A stretch of DNA of 64,000 nucleotides from Phycisphaerae bacterium (GCA_028285035.1 JANQQF010000036.1:1-64000); one strand, 5' to 3'; shown: positions 28,137 through 37,145, counted from the first letter of the stretch. The notes: generated from the letters alone by a model not told the origin. Numbers and translations: made by a program.

Positions 28137-29108
28137 ATGCATATTCTTATTACTGGTGGAACTGGCTCAATCGGGCGACGATTGATACCTCATTTATTTA
28201 AGAGCGGCCATACTGTTACTGTGGTTGGGCGTCGGGCCTATCGACCGGCCAGCCTGCCAGCAAAGCTGGGCTATGCTCAGTGGGATGCCAAAACGGCTGA
28301 AGGCTGGGGCGAACTGCTGGAGAGTGTTGATGCTGTTGTTAATCTTGCTGGGGCTGGTCTGGCTGATGAAAAATGGACGGCTGATCGTAAGGCTGTGATT
28401 AAGCAGAGTCGCGTGGATGCTGGGGTTGCGATTACAGCTGCTTTTGAGGCAGCGACAAATAAGCCGAGCGTACTTATTCAAAGTTCGGCAATCGCCTATT
28501 ATGGGGCTAGCCAGCAAGATCACGTCTATACTGAAATTAGTGAATCTGGCAATGATTACCTGGCTGATGTATGTAAGGCTTGGGAGACCTCCACAGATGC
28601 TGTTGAAGAAATGGGTGTACGTCGGGCCGTTATCCGTACGGGGATTGTGCTAGACCCACATGGGGGGGCTTTTCCAAAAATGGTCATGCCGTTTAATTTT
28701 GGGGCAGGTGGCTCATTAGGCAGTGGGCGACAATGGTACTCGTGGATACATTGGTGGGATGAGGTTGATGCTATTCGATTTTTAATTGAAACGGAAGCAG
28801 CCAGTGGTACATTTAATTTAACCAGCCCAAACCCTGTTCAACAGCGTGTTCTAGCTAAAGCGATGGGTAAAGCCCTGAGTCGACCCTCATTTGCCCCAAC
28901 GCCAGGATTTGTCATGAAAGCAATGTTTGGTGAGATGTCGACCGTTTTATTAGATGGACAACGCGTGTTGCCAACCCGGCTGCTAGAGGCTGGCTATGAG
29001 TTCAGGTTTGCAGATGTTGACGCAGCCTTAGCTGACTTGGTAGGTGATATGAAACGAAAAATTCATCCCGATAGCTATCTGACTCCAACTCACGCGGTGC
29101 AGATGTAA
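28137..29108 (+). CDS. TIGR01777-type NAD(P)-dependent epimerase/oxidoreductase
   Basis: This 323-aa extended short-chain dehydrogenase belongs to the TIGR01777 (SDR39U1/YfcH-like) family. The Rossmann glycine motif GGTGSIGRR is at residues 7-15, AYYG in the catalytic region near 121-124, and the C-terminal DUF1731-like segment (LSRPSFAPTPGFVMKAMFGE) is near 250-270. Start ATG 28137 has GGGAGG about 9 bp upstream. The biological substrate of this family is largely undefined. It sits in a rightward run with the 65-aa gene and an ABC transporter pair, all within short gaps. Confidence 0.93.
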   Translation: MHILITGGTGSIGRRLIPHLFKSGHTVTVVGRRAYRPASLPAKLGYAQWDAKTAEGWGELLESVDAVVNLAGAGLADEKWTADRKAVIKQSRVDAGVAITAAFEAATNKPSVLIQSSAIAYYGASQQDHVYTEISESGNDYLADVCKAWETSTDAVEEMGVRRAVIRTGIVLDPHGGAFPKMVMPFNFGAGGSLGSGRQWYSWIHWWDEVDAIRFLIETEAASGTFNLTSPNPVQQRVLAKAMGKALSRPSFAPTPGFVMKAMFGEMSTVLLDGQRVLPTRLLEAGYEFRFADVDAALADLVGDMKRKIHPDSYLTPTHAVQM

Positions 29109-29142
29109 ATTGTTAGTAAGTAGGTATTTGAAGGTAATTTAA

Positions 29143-30321
29143 ATGGTGACAGCAACGGCTTTATCAATTAAAGAGATATGGCGTAATAAGGGTCGATTCT
29201 TGCTTATTGCAATGGTCATTGCCTTGATTACGACTCTGGTTTTATTTGTGGCGGGTTTGGCCGAAGGATTAGGATCTGGTCAGAAAGAATATATCGAGAA
29301 ACTAAACGCTGATTTACTGCTCTATCAAGAAAATGTTGAGTTGACGATTCCTTCGAGCACTCTCGGCTGGTCTAGAATTAATGATGTGCAACGAGTGCCC
29401 AATGTGGCTGATGTCGGCCCACTTGGTTTCTCCCGTTCAACGATTGTTGCCCAAGACCTTGATCCGAACAGCCTGTTAGAAGAAGCGTTGGACATCTCTA
29501 TAGTTGGGGTGGAACCAGGGCGGCCCGGTGAACCAGAGGTTGAGCGTGGTCGACAACTTGGCGGGCGACGGGTCAATGAGACGTTGATTGATCGTAACCT
29601 AGCTCTGCAAACAGGCTTTGAAATCGGCGACAGTTTTACCATCAAGACAGTGCAAGGCACCCTAGAAGAATTTTATACCTTTGAGATTGTTGGTATCACT
29701 GATGAGCGGCGCTATGGGCTGGCCCCATCTGCCTTCCTGCCATTTCTAACTTGGGATGAGGTGAAACCGCGTGGGGCGGAACGGTCGGAGAATGCGGAGT
29801 TGACGTTTAATATATTGGCCGTGCGCCTCAATGATCGCACTAATTTCACAGAACAAGCCGAGGCCTTGGTCGAACAGGTTGGCAATGTTGAATATGCAGA
29901 TTTGCAAACTGCCTATGAGTCAATTCCAGGCTATCAACCCCAGCAAAGCACCTTGGGAACTCAACGAACCTTCTCGCTTTTGATTGGTTTGTTGGTGATT
30001 GGTGGTTTCTTCCAGATTCAGACTCTACAAAAAGTGGCTCAAATTGGCATGCTCAAGGCGATTGGGGCCTCAAATACAACCGTGGTGATTACCTCCCTCA
30101 TTCAAATTGTCCTGATTACAATTTTGGGAGTTTCAATCGGGGCTTTAGGTACACTTGTACTATCTCTAAATTTCCCAGTAACAGTTCCTATCGTGTTCAC
30201 GCCTGAAGCTGTTTTTACAACCGTAATCACCTTGCTCTTGATTGGCCCTATTGGTGGTTTGGTTTCTATACGTACATTGCTAAAGGTAGAACCGTTGGCT
30301 GCTTTGGGATTAGCTCAATAA
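29143..30321 (+). CDS. ABC transporter permease, FtsX/MacB/DevC type
   Basis: This 392-aa permease has one N-terminal membrane helix (about residues 17-40), a periplasmic domain of about 220 residues, and three C-terminal helices (about 275-390). This is the FtsX-fold layout of MacB, LolC and DevC. It pairs with the ATPase that begins about 25 bp downstream. Transporters of this type extract lipoproteins, siderophores, glycolipids or peptides from the membrane rather than moving solutes through a channel. No periplasmic adaptor is encoded nearby, so the partner and substrate are unknown. Confidence 0.92.
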   Translation: MVTATALSIKEIWRNKGRFLLIAMVIALITTLVLFVAGLAEGLGSGQKEYIEKLNADLLLYQENVELTIPSSTLGWSRINDVQRVPNVADVGPLGFSRSTIVAQDLDPNSLLEEALDISIVGVEPGRPGEPEVERGRQLGGRRVNETLIDRNLALQTGFEIGDSFTIKTVQGTLEEFYTFEIVGITDERRYGLAPSAFLPFLTWDEVKPRGAERSENAELTFNILAVRLNDRTNFTEQAEALVEQVGNVEYADLQTAYESIPGYQPQQSTLGTQRTFSLLIGLLVIGGFFQIQTLQKVAQIGMLKAIGASNTTVVITSLIQIVLITILGVSIGALGTLVLSLNFPVTVPIVFTPEAVFTTVITLLLIGPIGGLVSIRTLLKVEPLAALGLAQ

Positions 30322-30347
30322 TTTATGAGAATACTATGGGAGATTCG

Positions 30348-31151
30348 ATGACAGTTGCTCTAGAAACACAATCAGTTACAAAAACATATCAAACCGGAAA
30401 TGCAATCATTAAAGCCGTAGATGAGGTCTCTATTTCTGTTCAAGCAGGTGAGTTTGTGGCACTGGTTGGGCCAAGTGGCTCTGGAAAAACCACAATGTTG
30501 GCTATGCTGGCCGGCTTGTTGAGTCCGACTGATGGCGGAATTCTTATTGACGGGCAGAACTTGAGTACGATGTCGGAACGTCATCGTACTCGGTTTCGCC
30601 GTGAAAAAATCGGTTTTACATTTCAGTCTAATAATTTAGTGCCTTATTTAACCGCTCAAGAAAATGTAGAATTAATGCTGCGATTGAATGGTACGCTCAA
30701 TAAAGCTGGGAAAGCAAGAGCAAGAGAGCTTTTAATTCGACTGGGATTAGGGGATCGGCTAAACAATTTACCAAGCCAACTTTCAGGGGGGCAACAGCAG
30801 CGGGTCGCCATTGCTAGAGCGCTGGCCCACAATCCCGACGTTGTTTTGGCAGATGAGCCAACAGCCAGCCTTGATACTGAGCGCGCTTATCAGGTGGTTG
30901 AGACCTTTGCCAACTTAATTCATGAACAGCAACGGGCTGGGATTATGGTCACTCATGATTTACGGATGTGTAAATTTGTGGACCGAGTTATCCAAATGCA
31001 AGATGGACGTCTTGGGCATATTATTGAGAGACGAGACCAAATCGACACATTTGCCTCAACGGGCCGAATTGTGGTTGAGCCTGAGATGTTAGATACCCCA
31101 GCATCTATTTTAAAGAATGGGAATTTACAATTGATGGATATTTACAATTAG
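30348..31151 (+). CDS. ABC transporter ATPase, LolD/MacB/DevA type
   Basis: This 267-aa ATPase has Walker [10 protein letters not shown] near residues 39-47, the Q-loop region [11 protein letters not shown], signature [14 protein letters not shown] near 140-155, and Walker [13 protein letters not shown] near 164-175. ATG 30348 is preferred over ATG 30336 because GGGAG at 30338-30342 is well placed for it. About 40 residues after the ATPase core form a short C-terminal extension. It works with the FtsX-type permease immediately upstream. A probable terminator follows. Confidence 0.95.
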   Translation: MTVALETQSVTKTYQTGNAIIKAVDEVSISVQAGEFVALVGPSGSGKTTMLAMLAGLLSPTDGGILIDGQNLSTMSERHRTRFRREKIGFTFQSNNLVPYLTAQENVELMLRLNGTLNKAGKARARELLIRLGLGDRLNNLPSQLSGGQQQRVAIARALAHNPDVVLADEPTASLDTERAYQVVETFANLIHEQQRAGIMVTHDLRMCKFVDRVIQMQDGRLGHIIERRDQIDTFASTGRIVVEPEMLDTPASILKNGNLQLMDIYN

Positions 31152-31155
31152 TGTA

Positions 31156-31195
31156 AAAGGCGTGTGGCCTTGAAATAAAAAAGCCGCACGTCTTT
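31156..31195. terminator. Hairpin terminator between converging genes
   Basis: The arm 31156-31168 (AAAGGCGTGTGGC) pairs with 31183-31195 (GCCGCACGTCTTT), including two G-U pairs, around a 14-nt loop. T-rich sequence lies at the 3' side in each direction. It is placed directly after the ABC ATPase stop and before the end of the leftward phosphofructokinase gene, so it probably serves both. Confidence 0.75.
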
Positions 31196-31248
31196 GTGCC
31201 GCCTTCCGCAAACAGAGGGTCTCGCCACTGAGATCATTTTGACTATTG

Positions 31249-32343
31249 TTAATCACCCAAAGAAATACCAAGACCTCGGGCAGTTTGTACCAAGTCACCG
31301 TTGTAGGGTACCACCTTTTGACGGCCCACGATTTTCCAAATCTCAATGGCGCGAATTTCCGTTCCACGTAGGGATACCATCGTACCTGTTTGACCTTTAG
31401 CAATCAAGTGTACTGCCTCACTACCAAAGCGGGTGCAAAGAACTCGATCAAATGAGGTTGGGGATCCCCCTCTTTGTAGGTGACCAAGAACAATTTCGCG
31501 GACGTCATGATGATCGCTACACTTTCCCTCTAACTCAGAAACAAGCCATTTGGCTACCCCACCTAAGCGTTTATATCCACCCTGATGTTCTTCGAATAAC
31601 TGATCGCCACCAACTGGACAAGCCCCTTCTGCCACAACAATCAAGGTGAATTGCGCCCCAAAACTATCTCGCCAAGCAATTTGGTTGAGGATTGGTTCGA
31701 TGGTAAAGGGGATTTCGGGAATAAGAATGACATGCGCACCACCCCCGATCCCTGCAAACAGGGCAATCCAGCCTGAGTCTCGTCCCATTACCTCGATCAC
31801 CATCACTCGATTGTGACTTTGGGCAGTGGTCCGTAATTGATCAATGGCTCTTGTCGCTGTTGTTAGGGCGGTGTCAAATCCAAAGGTATAGTCAGTGCCT
31901 AACAAATCGTTGTCAATTGTTTTTGGCACACTAACTAAGGGCACGCCACGACGACTTAATTCGTGACTGATCCGTAGGGTGCCATCACCCCCAATACATA
32001 TCAAGGCGTCAATCTCGTTATCCTTCAAAAATTTGATTGCCTGATCAGCAACTGACGGGTCTGCCAACTCCGTAGGCTTTTCTTTGGAAAATACAAAATG
32101 CCCGCGGTTTGTCGTTCCCAGAATCGTACCACCCAATGGTAAAATACCGATGACTTCTGGTAAATGTAACGACTCTAGAGAGTTTTCTGGTTTATCGAGC
32201 AAGCCTTCAAAACCATTATGAATCCCCACTACCTCCCAGCCATACTGACGTGTAGCGGTAATAACTGCGGCCCGTATGACAGCATTCAGGCCAGGCGCAT
32301 CACCCCCACTTGTCAAAATACCAATTTTTTTGACTTTTTGCAT
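31249..32343 (-). CDS. pfkA: 6-phosphofructokinase
   Basis: This 364-aa enzyme phosphorylates fructose 6-phosphate in glycolysis. The substrate and phosphate-binding motifs are intact: GGDAPGLNAVIR near residue 13, IGGDGTLR near 105, PKTIDNDL with the catalytic Asp near 125, and MGRDSGWIA near 170. ATG 32343 is chosen over an upstream TTG because GGAGG precedes it. The motif pair is mixed: Gly in GGDGT fits ATP-dependent enzymes, but Lys in PKTIDND fits pyrophosphate-dependent ones. Enzymes with this combination form a separate clade and can use either donor, so the phosphoryl donor is open. It is divergent from the gap gene, linking two glycolytic steps. Confidence 0.95.
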   Translation of the reverse strand: MQKVKKIGILTSGGDAPGLNAVIRAAVITATRQYGWEVVGIHNGFEGLLDKPENSLESLHLPEVIGILPLGGTILGTTNRGHFVFSKEKPTELADPSVADQAIKFLKDNEIDALICIGGDGTLRISHELSRRGVPLVSVPKTIDNDLLGTDYTFGFDTALTTATRAIDQLRTTAQSHNRVMVIEVMGRDSGWIALFAGIGGGAHVILIPEIPFTIEPILNQIAWRDSFGAQFTLIVVAEGACPVGGDQLFEEHQGGYKRLGGVAKWLVSELEGKCSDHHDVREIVLGHLQRGGSPTSFDRVLCTRFGSEAVHLIAKGQTGTMVSLRGTEIRAIEIWKIVGRQKVVPYNGDLVQTARGLGISLGD

Positions 32344-32435
32344 ATATGTTTCCTCCAAGAATTTGTTATATCACAATTAAAAGATAGCAACGATTTGTTA
32401 GAAAAAATGTAACCCTCAATTGTAAACAATCCCGT

Positions 32436-32463
32436 AGTATACTTCATTCTGAAATTGTCACAA
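32436..32463 (-). promoter_or_regulatory. Candidate promoter for the phosphofructokinase gene
   Basis: On the minus strand, TTGTGA (32463-32458) and TATACT (32441-32436) are separated by 16 bp and lie about 95 bp upstream of the start. The -10 is good and the -35 is weak. Confidence 0.4.
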
Positions 32464-32523
32464 GCAGCGGAAAAATCATATAAATAAAGCTAAATTTTCC
32501 AAAACAAAGTTCCTCTGAATCTC

Positions 32524-32552
32524 TTGACTCCCTTAAGGATGTGACTTAATAT
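32524..32552 (+). promoter_or_regulatory. Candidate promoter for the gap gene
   Basis: TTGACT at 32524-32529 and TAATAT at 32547-32552 are separated by 17 bp, 36 bp before the gap start codon. The -35 is strong and the -10 is moderate. The 245-bp divergent region between the two glycolytic genes holds no other clear feature. Confidence 0.5.
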
Positions 32553-32588
32553 CAATGAGTATGCCAAATATAGCAACGGAGGCGATTA

Positions 32589-34028
32589 ATGACTGCCACA
32601 CCTGAAGAATATCTTGCAGATTGGAAATTGAAAGAGGAAATTGCCGAGGCGATGTTGCCCTTAATTGGACGTTTATATCGAAATCGAAACGTCATTACCT
32701 TTATCTATGGCCGAAAGGTTGTTCAAGAATCAGCCATTAGCATCTTGAAAGCACACCGGAACGCAAGACAGTGGATTGGCTCGGAGCTGAAGGTTCAGGA
32801 TACCTATCCTGTCCTGGTTGCCCTTTGTGAGATGGATATTAGCCCAGCCCGTGTTGATTTGGGGAAACTGGCGACTCAATATTATGAACAAGGAAATGGG
32901 CTTGATCTGTCAGACTTCTTAGAGCAAAAATTAGCCCCTGTTCTCAAGAGAGAAAGCACAATTCCTTCAAAACCAGGGGATGTTGTACTCTATGGATTTG
33001 GCCGTATAGGACGTTTAATCGCTCGAAATCTCATTGCTCGAACAGGTAGCGGTCATAAACTTCGCCTCCGGGCTGTGGTTGTCCGACCATCGGACAAAAA
33101 ATTCTTGCACAAACGAGCCAGTTTGTTAAGACGTGACTCCGTGCACGGTCCCTTTAATGGGACCATTCAGGTTGATGAGGAAAAACATGCGTTGGTTGTT
33201 AATGGAAATTTGATCCAGTTTATTTATGCAGATGGCCCAGATCAAATAGATTACACTGCCTATGGAATTAATGACGCGCTCGTGATTGACAATACTGGAA
33301 AATGGCGTGATGAGGAAGGTTTAGGTTTGCACCTCAAGTCAAAAGGGATCAATAATGTTCTATTAACAGCACCGGGAAAAGGATCTATTAAAAATATCAT
33401 TTACGGTGTGAACCACGATGATATTTCATCCGATGATCAGTTATTATCGGCGGCCAGTTGTACCACCAATGCTATTGTGCCTCCGCTCAAAGTCATCAAT
33501 GATAGATATGAAATTATCAATGGGCACGTTGAAACTATTCACGCTTATACTAATGATCAGAATTTGATTGATAACTTTCATAAAAAGGAGCGACGTGGAC
33601 GCGGTGCTCCACTCAATTTAGTGTTGACTGAAACCGGCGCTGCTACAGCAGTTGTTAAAGCCTTGCCCGAACTTGAAGGTAAGATTACAGGGAATGCCAT
33701 CCGTGTCCCCACCCCCAATGTGTCACTGGCCATTCTTAACCTCAATTTGGCTGAAGAGACGACAAAAGAAGAACTCAATGCGTATCTCTATCAAATTTCG
33801 TTACAGTCTGATTTAAGGGACCAAATTGATTACACCCAGTCCTCTGAGGTTGTTTCTAGTGATTTAGTCGGAACGTTACGCACAGGTATTGTTGACTCAA
33901 AGGCAACCATTGCGATGGGGAATCGGTGTACTGTCTATGTTTGGTATGATAATGAAGCGGGCTATAGTAATCAAGTGGTTCGTATTGCTCAGCAAATGAC
34001 TGGCTTGCATTATCCATCGTTGCCGTAG
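32589..34028 (+). CDS. gap: Glyceraldehyde-3-phosphate dehydrogenase, long type
   Basis: This 479-aa protein is about 140 residues longer than standard GAPDH. The extension is N-terminal (residues 1-130, mainly helical), as in the long form found in Pseudomonas. The NAD-binding motif YGFGRIGRLIARN is near residues 136-148, catalytic Cys291 sits in SAASCTTN, and the C-terminal half contains the family motif HAYTNDQNLID and NAIRVPTPNVS. It oxidises glyceraldehyde 3-phosphate to 1,3-bisphosphoglycerate. The start has a good GGAGG ribosome-binding site. It is divergent from pfkA and followed by a weak hairpin. Confidence 0.96.
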   Translation: MTATPEEYLADWKLKEEIAEAMLPLIGRLYRNRNVITFIYGRKVVQESAISILKAHRNARQWIGSELKVQDTYPVLVALCEMDISPARVDLGKLATQYYEQGNGLDLSDFLEQKLAPVLKRESTIPSKPGDVVLYGFGRIGRLIARNLIARTGSGHKLRLRAVVVRPSDKKFLHKRASLLRRDSVHGPFNGTIQVDEEKHALVVNGNLIQFIYADGPDQIDYTAYGINDALVIDNTGKWRDEEGLGLHLKSKGINNVLLTAPGKGSIKNIIYGVNHDDISSDDQLLSAASCTTNAIVPPLKVINDRYEIINGHVETIHAYTNDQNLIDNFHKKERRGRGAPLNLVLTETGAATAVVKALPELEGKITGNAIRVPTPNVSLAILNLNLAEETTKEELNAYLYQISLQSDLRDQIDYTQSSEVVSSDLVGTLRTGIVDSKATIAMGNRCTVYVWYDNEAGYSNQVVRIAQQMTGLHYPSLP

Positions 34029-34067
34029 TTGACACATTACAATAAGCTAAGGTAGACATTTATTCAG

Positions 34068-34103
34068 GGCAGGGTTTGTCAAAATAAAAATAGGCCTTGC
34101 CCT
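34068..34103 (+). terminator. Weak hairpin downstream of gap
   Basis: GGGCAGGG (34068-34075) pairs with CCTTGCCC (34096-34103), with one G-T pair and a 20-nt A-rich loop, followed by TTAT. It lies 40 bp after the gap stop codon. The missing T-run makes it a weak terminator. Confidence 0.4.
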
Positions 34104-34144
34104 TATGATTTGTTAAAACTGCGTATAGCCAGAAAGTCTTTGAT

Positions 34145-34465
34145 ATGATTTTATCTCCCACAGCCCTTCGCCCAGATGATGAGCCTGATGAAATAATCGA
34201 ATCTATTGCGGATGTGCTTGAAGCAGAGCAACCCGAAGATGAGCAACGTATTCGTTGTCCTCACTGCAAATGGTCACCCAATGATCAAAGCCGATGGGTC
34301 TGTAGTTCGTGTGACTATCCAGAATTTTTGTCAAATGGCTGTGGCACAGTGTGGAATACGTTTGCTACGCGTGGCTTGTGTCCTGGCTGTGGGCATCAAT
34401 GGCGGTGGACAAGCTGTTTATGGTGCCATCAATGGTCGCTGCACGAGGCTTGGTATGTTTTCTGA
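34145..34465 (+). CDS. Small zinc-ribbon protein with four CxxC pairs
   Basis: This 106-aa protein has an acidic N-terminal 35 residues, followed by four zinc-knuckle pairs: CPHC, CSSC, CPGC and CLWC, in a Trp-rich context (CGTVWNTFATRGLCPGCG). Two structural zinc sites are expected. Similar small proteins of unknown function occur in many bacteria. The start at ATG 34145 has a weak ribosome-binding site. The AhpD-like gene begins 38 bp after the stop on the same strand, so the two may be co-transcribed. A role in metal or redox sensing is conceivable but not shown. Confidence 0.75.
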   Translation: MILSPTALRPDDEPDEIIESIADVLEAEQPEDEQRIRCPHCKWSPNDQSRWVCSSCDYPEFLSNGCGTVWNTFATRGLCPGCGHQWRWTSCLWCHQWSLHEAWYVF

Positions 34466-34502
34466 TGAAAAAGATTAAATGTGACTGTTTAAGGAGAACA
34501 TT

Positions 34503-35045
34503 ATGGCTCGAATTACCAATGTTGATCAAAGTGGGGTCGCGGCAAATATTCAAAAGGCTTTTGAGGCTCAAGCCAAAAAATGGGGTGGGCCATTGCTTAA
34601 CCACCTACTCTATGCCCGTCGCCCTTCAATTTTTCGAGGGGTGCGGGCGATGTGGACGGGAATTGATGCGTCGGGGTTGATTGATGCCAAATTGCAGGCT
34701 TTGATCAATCGGCGGGTGGCTAGTCACAATGGCTGTGAATTCTGACAAGACATCAACGCTGCCGTGGGCAGCGAATTGGGCCTGTCAGATGAGAAGATTT
34801 TGGCTTTGGCCGATTATGCGACCAGTCCCTTATATGATGAACAAGAGCGGCTGGTCCTTGAATACGCCGATTGTATGACCATCACGGGCCGAGATGTCAG
34901 TGATGAGTTGTTTGCCAAATTGCGACAAACTTATGACGAAGATGAAATGATTGAATTGACCGCAATTATTGCCTGGGAGAATTCATCTAGCAAGTTTAAT
35001 CGAGCATTACGGGTGCCAAGTCAGGGGTTGTGGAAGCGAGGGTAG
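34503..35045 (+). CDS. AhpD-like (carboxymuconolactone decarboxylase-fold) protein with in-frame TGA, candidate selenoprotein
   Basis: Reading through one TGA at 34743-34745 gives a single 180-aa protein with AhpD-like character along its whole length. The redox motif that is normally CxxC reads C78-E-F-[TGA81], followed by QDINAA, so the TGA stands exactly at the second active-site cysteine. AAGGAG at 34491-34496 gives a strong start at ATG 34503. The part after the TGA stays open for 99 codons in the same frame and keeps the family pattern (VLEYADCMTIT and AIIAWENSSSKFNRA), so it is under coding constraint. A GC-rich hairpin with a G-led loop lies 18 nt after the TGA. I infer Sec insertion. 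The alternative is a fresh nonsense mutation from TGT or TGC. AhpD-like selenoproteins are known from metagenomes. No Sec machinery gene is in this window. Confidence 0.75.
34746..34786 (+). promoter_or_regulatory. Bacterial SECIS-like hairpin after the in-frame TGA
   Basis: CGCTGCC (34757-34763) pairs perfectly with GGCAGCG (34767-34773) around a GTG loop. The loop begins with G and starts 18 nt after the TGA. GACA (34749-34752) can pair with TGTC (34783-34786) as an outer stem. As I recall the bacterial SECIS consensus, it asks for a G in the first two loop bases and 16-37 nt between UGA and loop; both hold here. Confidence 0.65.
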
Positions 35046-35188
35046 ATTAATAAGTGTGAGTTTATCTACCACTTTGAGCGTCCAGTCGTAAATCGTAAAT
35101 TGATAGTACCAACTTCTCTACACCTTTTGACTAATCCCACGTATAATAAAATCATAAATCAACATCGACTTGAAAGGTTCTACTTGCC

Positions 35189-36928
35189 ATGAACATGTCC
35201 TACAAATTTTTTATGATTTTGTTGTCAATATCTCTGTGTATCACAGCCTGCGCTACTGAACCAGAAGCTACATCTATTGTGTCTGCGCCAACATTGGCAC
35301 CAACTGAGACCCCAACCAATATCCTGGTTGAACCAACCTTACCTCCTACGGCCACGCCCATCGAGGTGACACCGACCGAATTACCAACAGAGGTACCTAC
35401 TGCCACCACAGCACCTGATACGCCCACTCCTACCGCAACCATTGCCCAGAGCGGTCCAGTTGATGTTGAAATCGAATTTTTAGAAGACCCAGACGCAACG
35501 GTAGCGTTGCCGACACCATTGTCTACCTCAACGCCAGTGGCATCATCAAACCAATCACAAGTTCAATCGACTGGGGGGGTAAATAGTGACACAGGGTGTA
35601 CTTACTATGTGAGCACAACGGGGAATGATGATAATGTCGGGACAAGCCTTGACACGGCCTGGCGAACAATTAGCCTAGCTGCCGAGTTGCTCGTTGCTGG
35701 CGAGACCGTATGTGTCCAACCTGGTACCTATGTCGAACATGTGGAGCCGGTCAATTCAGGCAATGAAACAGACGGGTACATTACCTACTTGGCCACCGAG
35801 CCGGGACAGGTGATTATCGATGGCCAGAATGAACTCCCAGACAGTGGTCAGCCTGTCAGTGATGGTTTGTTTGATTTGGTTGATAATAATTACATCATTA
35901 TCGATGGCTTTGTGCTGAAAAACTCTTTAGCCGGTGGAATTTACGTAGGGGGTGAAACCGGCTCCAGCAACATCATCATTCGTAATAACAGCACTGATAC
36001 GACCTGGTCCTCAGGGATTGGGGTGTGGTACTCTCAATTTATTGAGGTGTATAACAACGAGATTCAACAGGCCAATTATGGTGAAAAACTGTTTGATGGC
36101 CAGCCTGCCAAAGAGCAGGAAATGCTTACGATTGCCGAAACCAGTGACTTTGTCGTGCATCATAACTATGTTCATAACGGTGTGACCATCTCCGAAGAAA
36201 TTATTGGTGGGGCTGAGGGGATTGACATCAAGCAGGGCAGTCAACGCGGCCAAATTTACAATAATCGGATTGAGGCCTTGCCTGAAAATCTGGGCATTTA
36301 CATCGACACCTACGGCCCTACCTCCGATCTCGATATTTACAACAATTTTATCGACTGCCGTCACCCTGAACAAAATGGGGTGCAGGGCATCATTCTCTCG
36401 GCTGAGTCTGAAGACCCGCTGAGTAACGTCAATGTCTACAACAATATCGTCGTCCATTGTCGGGATGATGGAATTGTTTTTCCCAATTGGACAGTCGGCC
36501 AAATTAGTAACGTCAATATCTTGCACAACACCGTTCTCTACAATGGTAATGCAGATGCTGGTTGGGGTGGTGGCATCTCTGTTCAGACAGAGAACGTCAC
36601 GGGAATAACGATTGGTAACAACATCATCAGCGGCAACAACAATTGGCAACTACTCATACCCGATGCGCGTGCCGATGAGATCGTCGTCGCCAATAATTTA
36701 ATTCACGGAGCGAATGAGTATGTGACTGAGGGGATGCAAAGTACCTTCGGTGTTGAGGCTATCACCGAAGCCCCCCTGTTTGAAGCAGTAGCCCAAAATG
36801 ATTTTCAGCTATTGCCAGAATCACCGGGTGTTGGCGCGGGCCTCGCTACATTGCCTGTTGATGTTACTTTTGATTTTGATGATGAGCCTCGTACAGGGGC
36901 TGATATTGGAGCATTTGAAGTTCCATAG
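35189..36928 (+). CDS. Lipoprotein with Thr/Pro linker and right-handed beta-helix domain
   Basis: This 579-aa predicted surface lipoprotein has an N-terminal signal peptide ending in a lipobox (ITAC, Cys near residue 21). A Thr/Pro/Glu-rich linker of about 110 residues follows (TPTPTAT phrases), which would span the cell wall or extend the domain outward. From about residue 130 it has a DUF1565-like start (CTYYVSTTGNDDN) and then repeated N-rich parallel beta-helix turns (IIIRNNSTDTTWSSG and the like). Such folds are typical of polysaccharide lyases, hydrolases and adhesins. No catalytic residues can be assigned with confidence. A paralogue is encoded 319 bp downstream. Confidence 0.9.
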   Translation: MNMSYKFFMILLSISLCITACATEPEATSIVSAPTLAPTETPTNILVEPTLPPTATPIEVTPTELPTEVPTATTAPDTPTPTATIAQSGPVDVEIEFLEDPDATVALPTPLSTSTPVASSNQSQVQSTGGVNSDTGCTYYVSTTGNDDNVGTSLDTAWRTISLAAELLVAGETVCVQPGTYVEHVEPVNSGNETDGYITYLATEPGQVIIDGQNELPDSGQPVSDGLFDLVDNNYIIIDGFVLKNSLAGGIYVGGETGSSNIIIRNNSTDTTWSSGIGVWYSQFIEVYNNEIQQANYGEKLFDGQPAKEQEMLTIAETSDFVVHHNYVHNGVTISEEIIGGAEGIDIKQGSQRGQIYNNRIEALPENLGIYIDTYGPTSDLDIYNNFIDCRHPEQNGVQGIILSAESEDPLSNVNVYNNIVVHCRDDGIVFPNWTVGQISNVNILHNTVLYNGNADAGWGGGISVQTENVTGITIGNNIISGNNNWQLLIPDARADEIVVANNLIHGANEYVTEGMQSTFGVEAITEAPLFEAVAQNDFQLLPESPGVGAGLATLPVDVTFDFDDEPRTGADIGAFEVP

Positions 36929-37022
36929 GTATAAGTATTTTTGCCTGATGGAGGTAAATTACCTAATATTTGAGACCATAAATTGTTAAAACCAGTGGAT
37001 GGTCTTTTTATCAATAATAAAT

Positions 37023-37068
37023 GCAGCTATTTCAACAGTACCTTACTGACAGTAGATAGCTGCGTTTT
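37023..37068 (+). terminator. Hairpin terminator after the first beta-helix lipoprotein gene
   Basis: GCAGCTAT (37023-37030) pairs with ATAGCTGC (37056-37063), and an inner stem CAGTA/TACTG (37036-37048) is nested inside. GTTTT follows directly. It lies about 95 bp after the stop codon. Confidence 0.6.
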
Positions 37069-37123
37069 CTGTTGAATGCATCTTTTTCACTTCTGTAAAC
37101 ACAAATTTTTAGAAATGATGATT

Positions 37124-37145
37124 GGATACGTTTTGGATACGTTTT
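37124..37145 (+). repeat. Tandem 11-bp repeat upstream of the second beta-helix gene
   Basis: GGATACGTTTT occurs twice head to tail (37124-37134 and 37135-37145), about 100 bp before the second lipoprotein gene. One-turn spacing would place two binding sites on the same DNA face, so a regulatory role is possible. The remainder of the 319-bp gap shows nothing further. Confidence 0.5.

Noticed and set aside
34764..35045. A separate small gene starting at GTG 34764
   Set aside because: It has no ribosome-binding site, lies in the same frame as the upstream AhpD-like part, and completes that family's fold; it is better read as the continuation after TGA.
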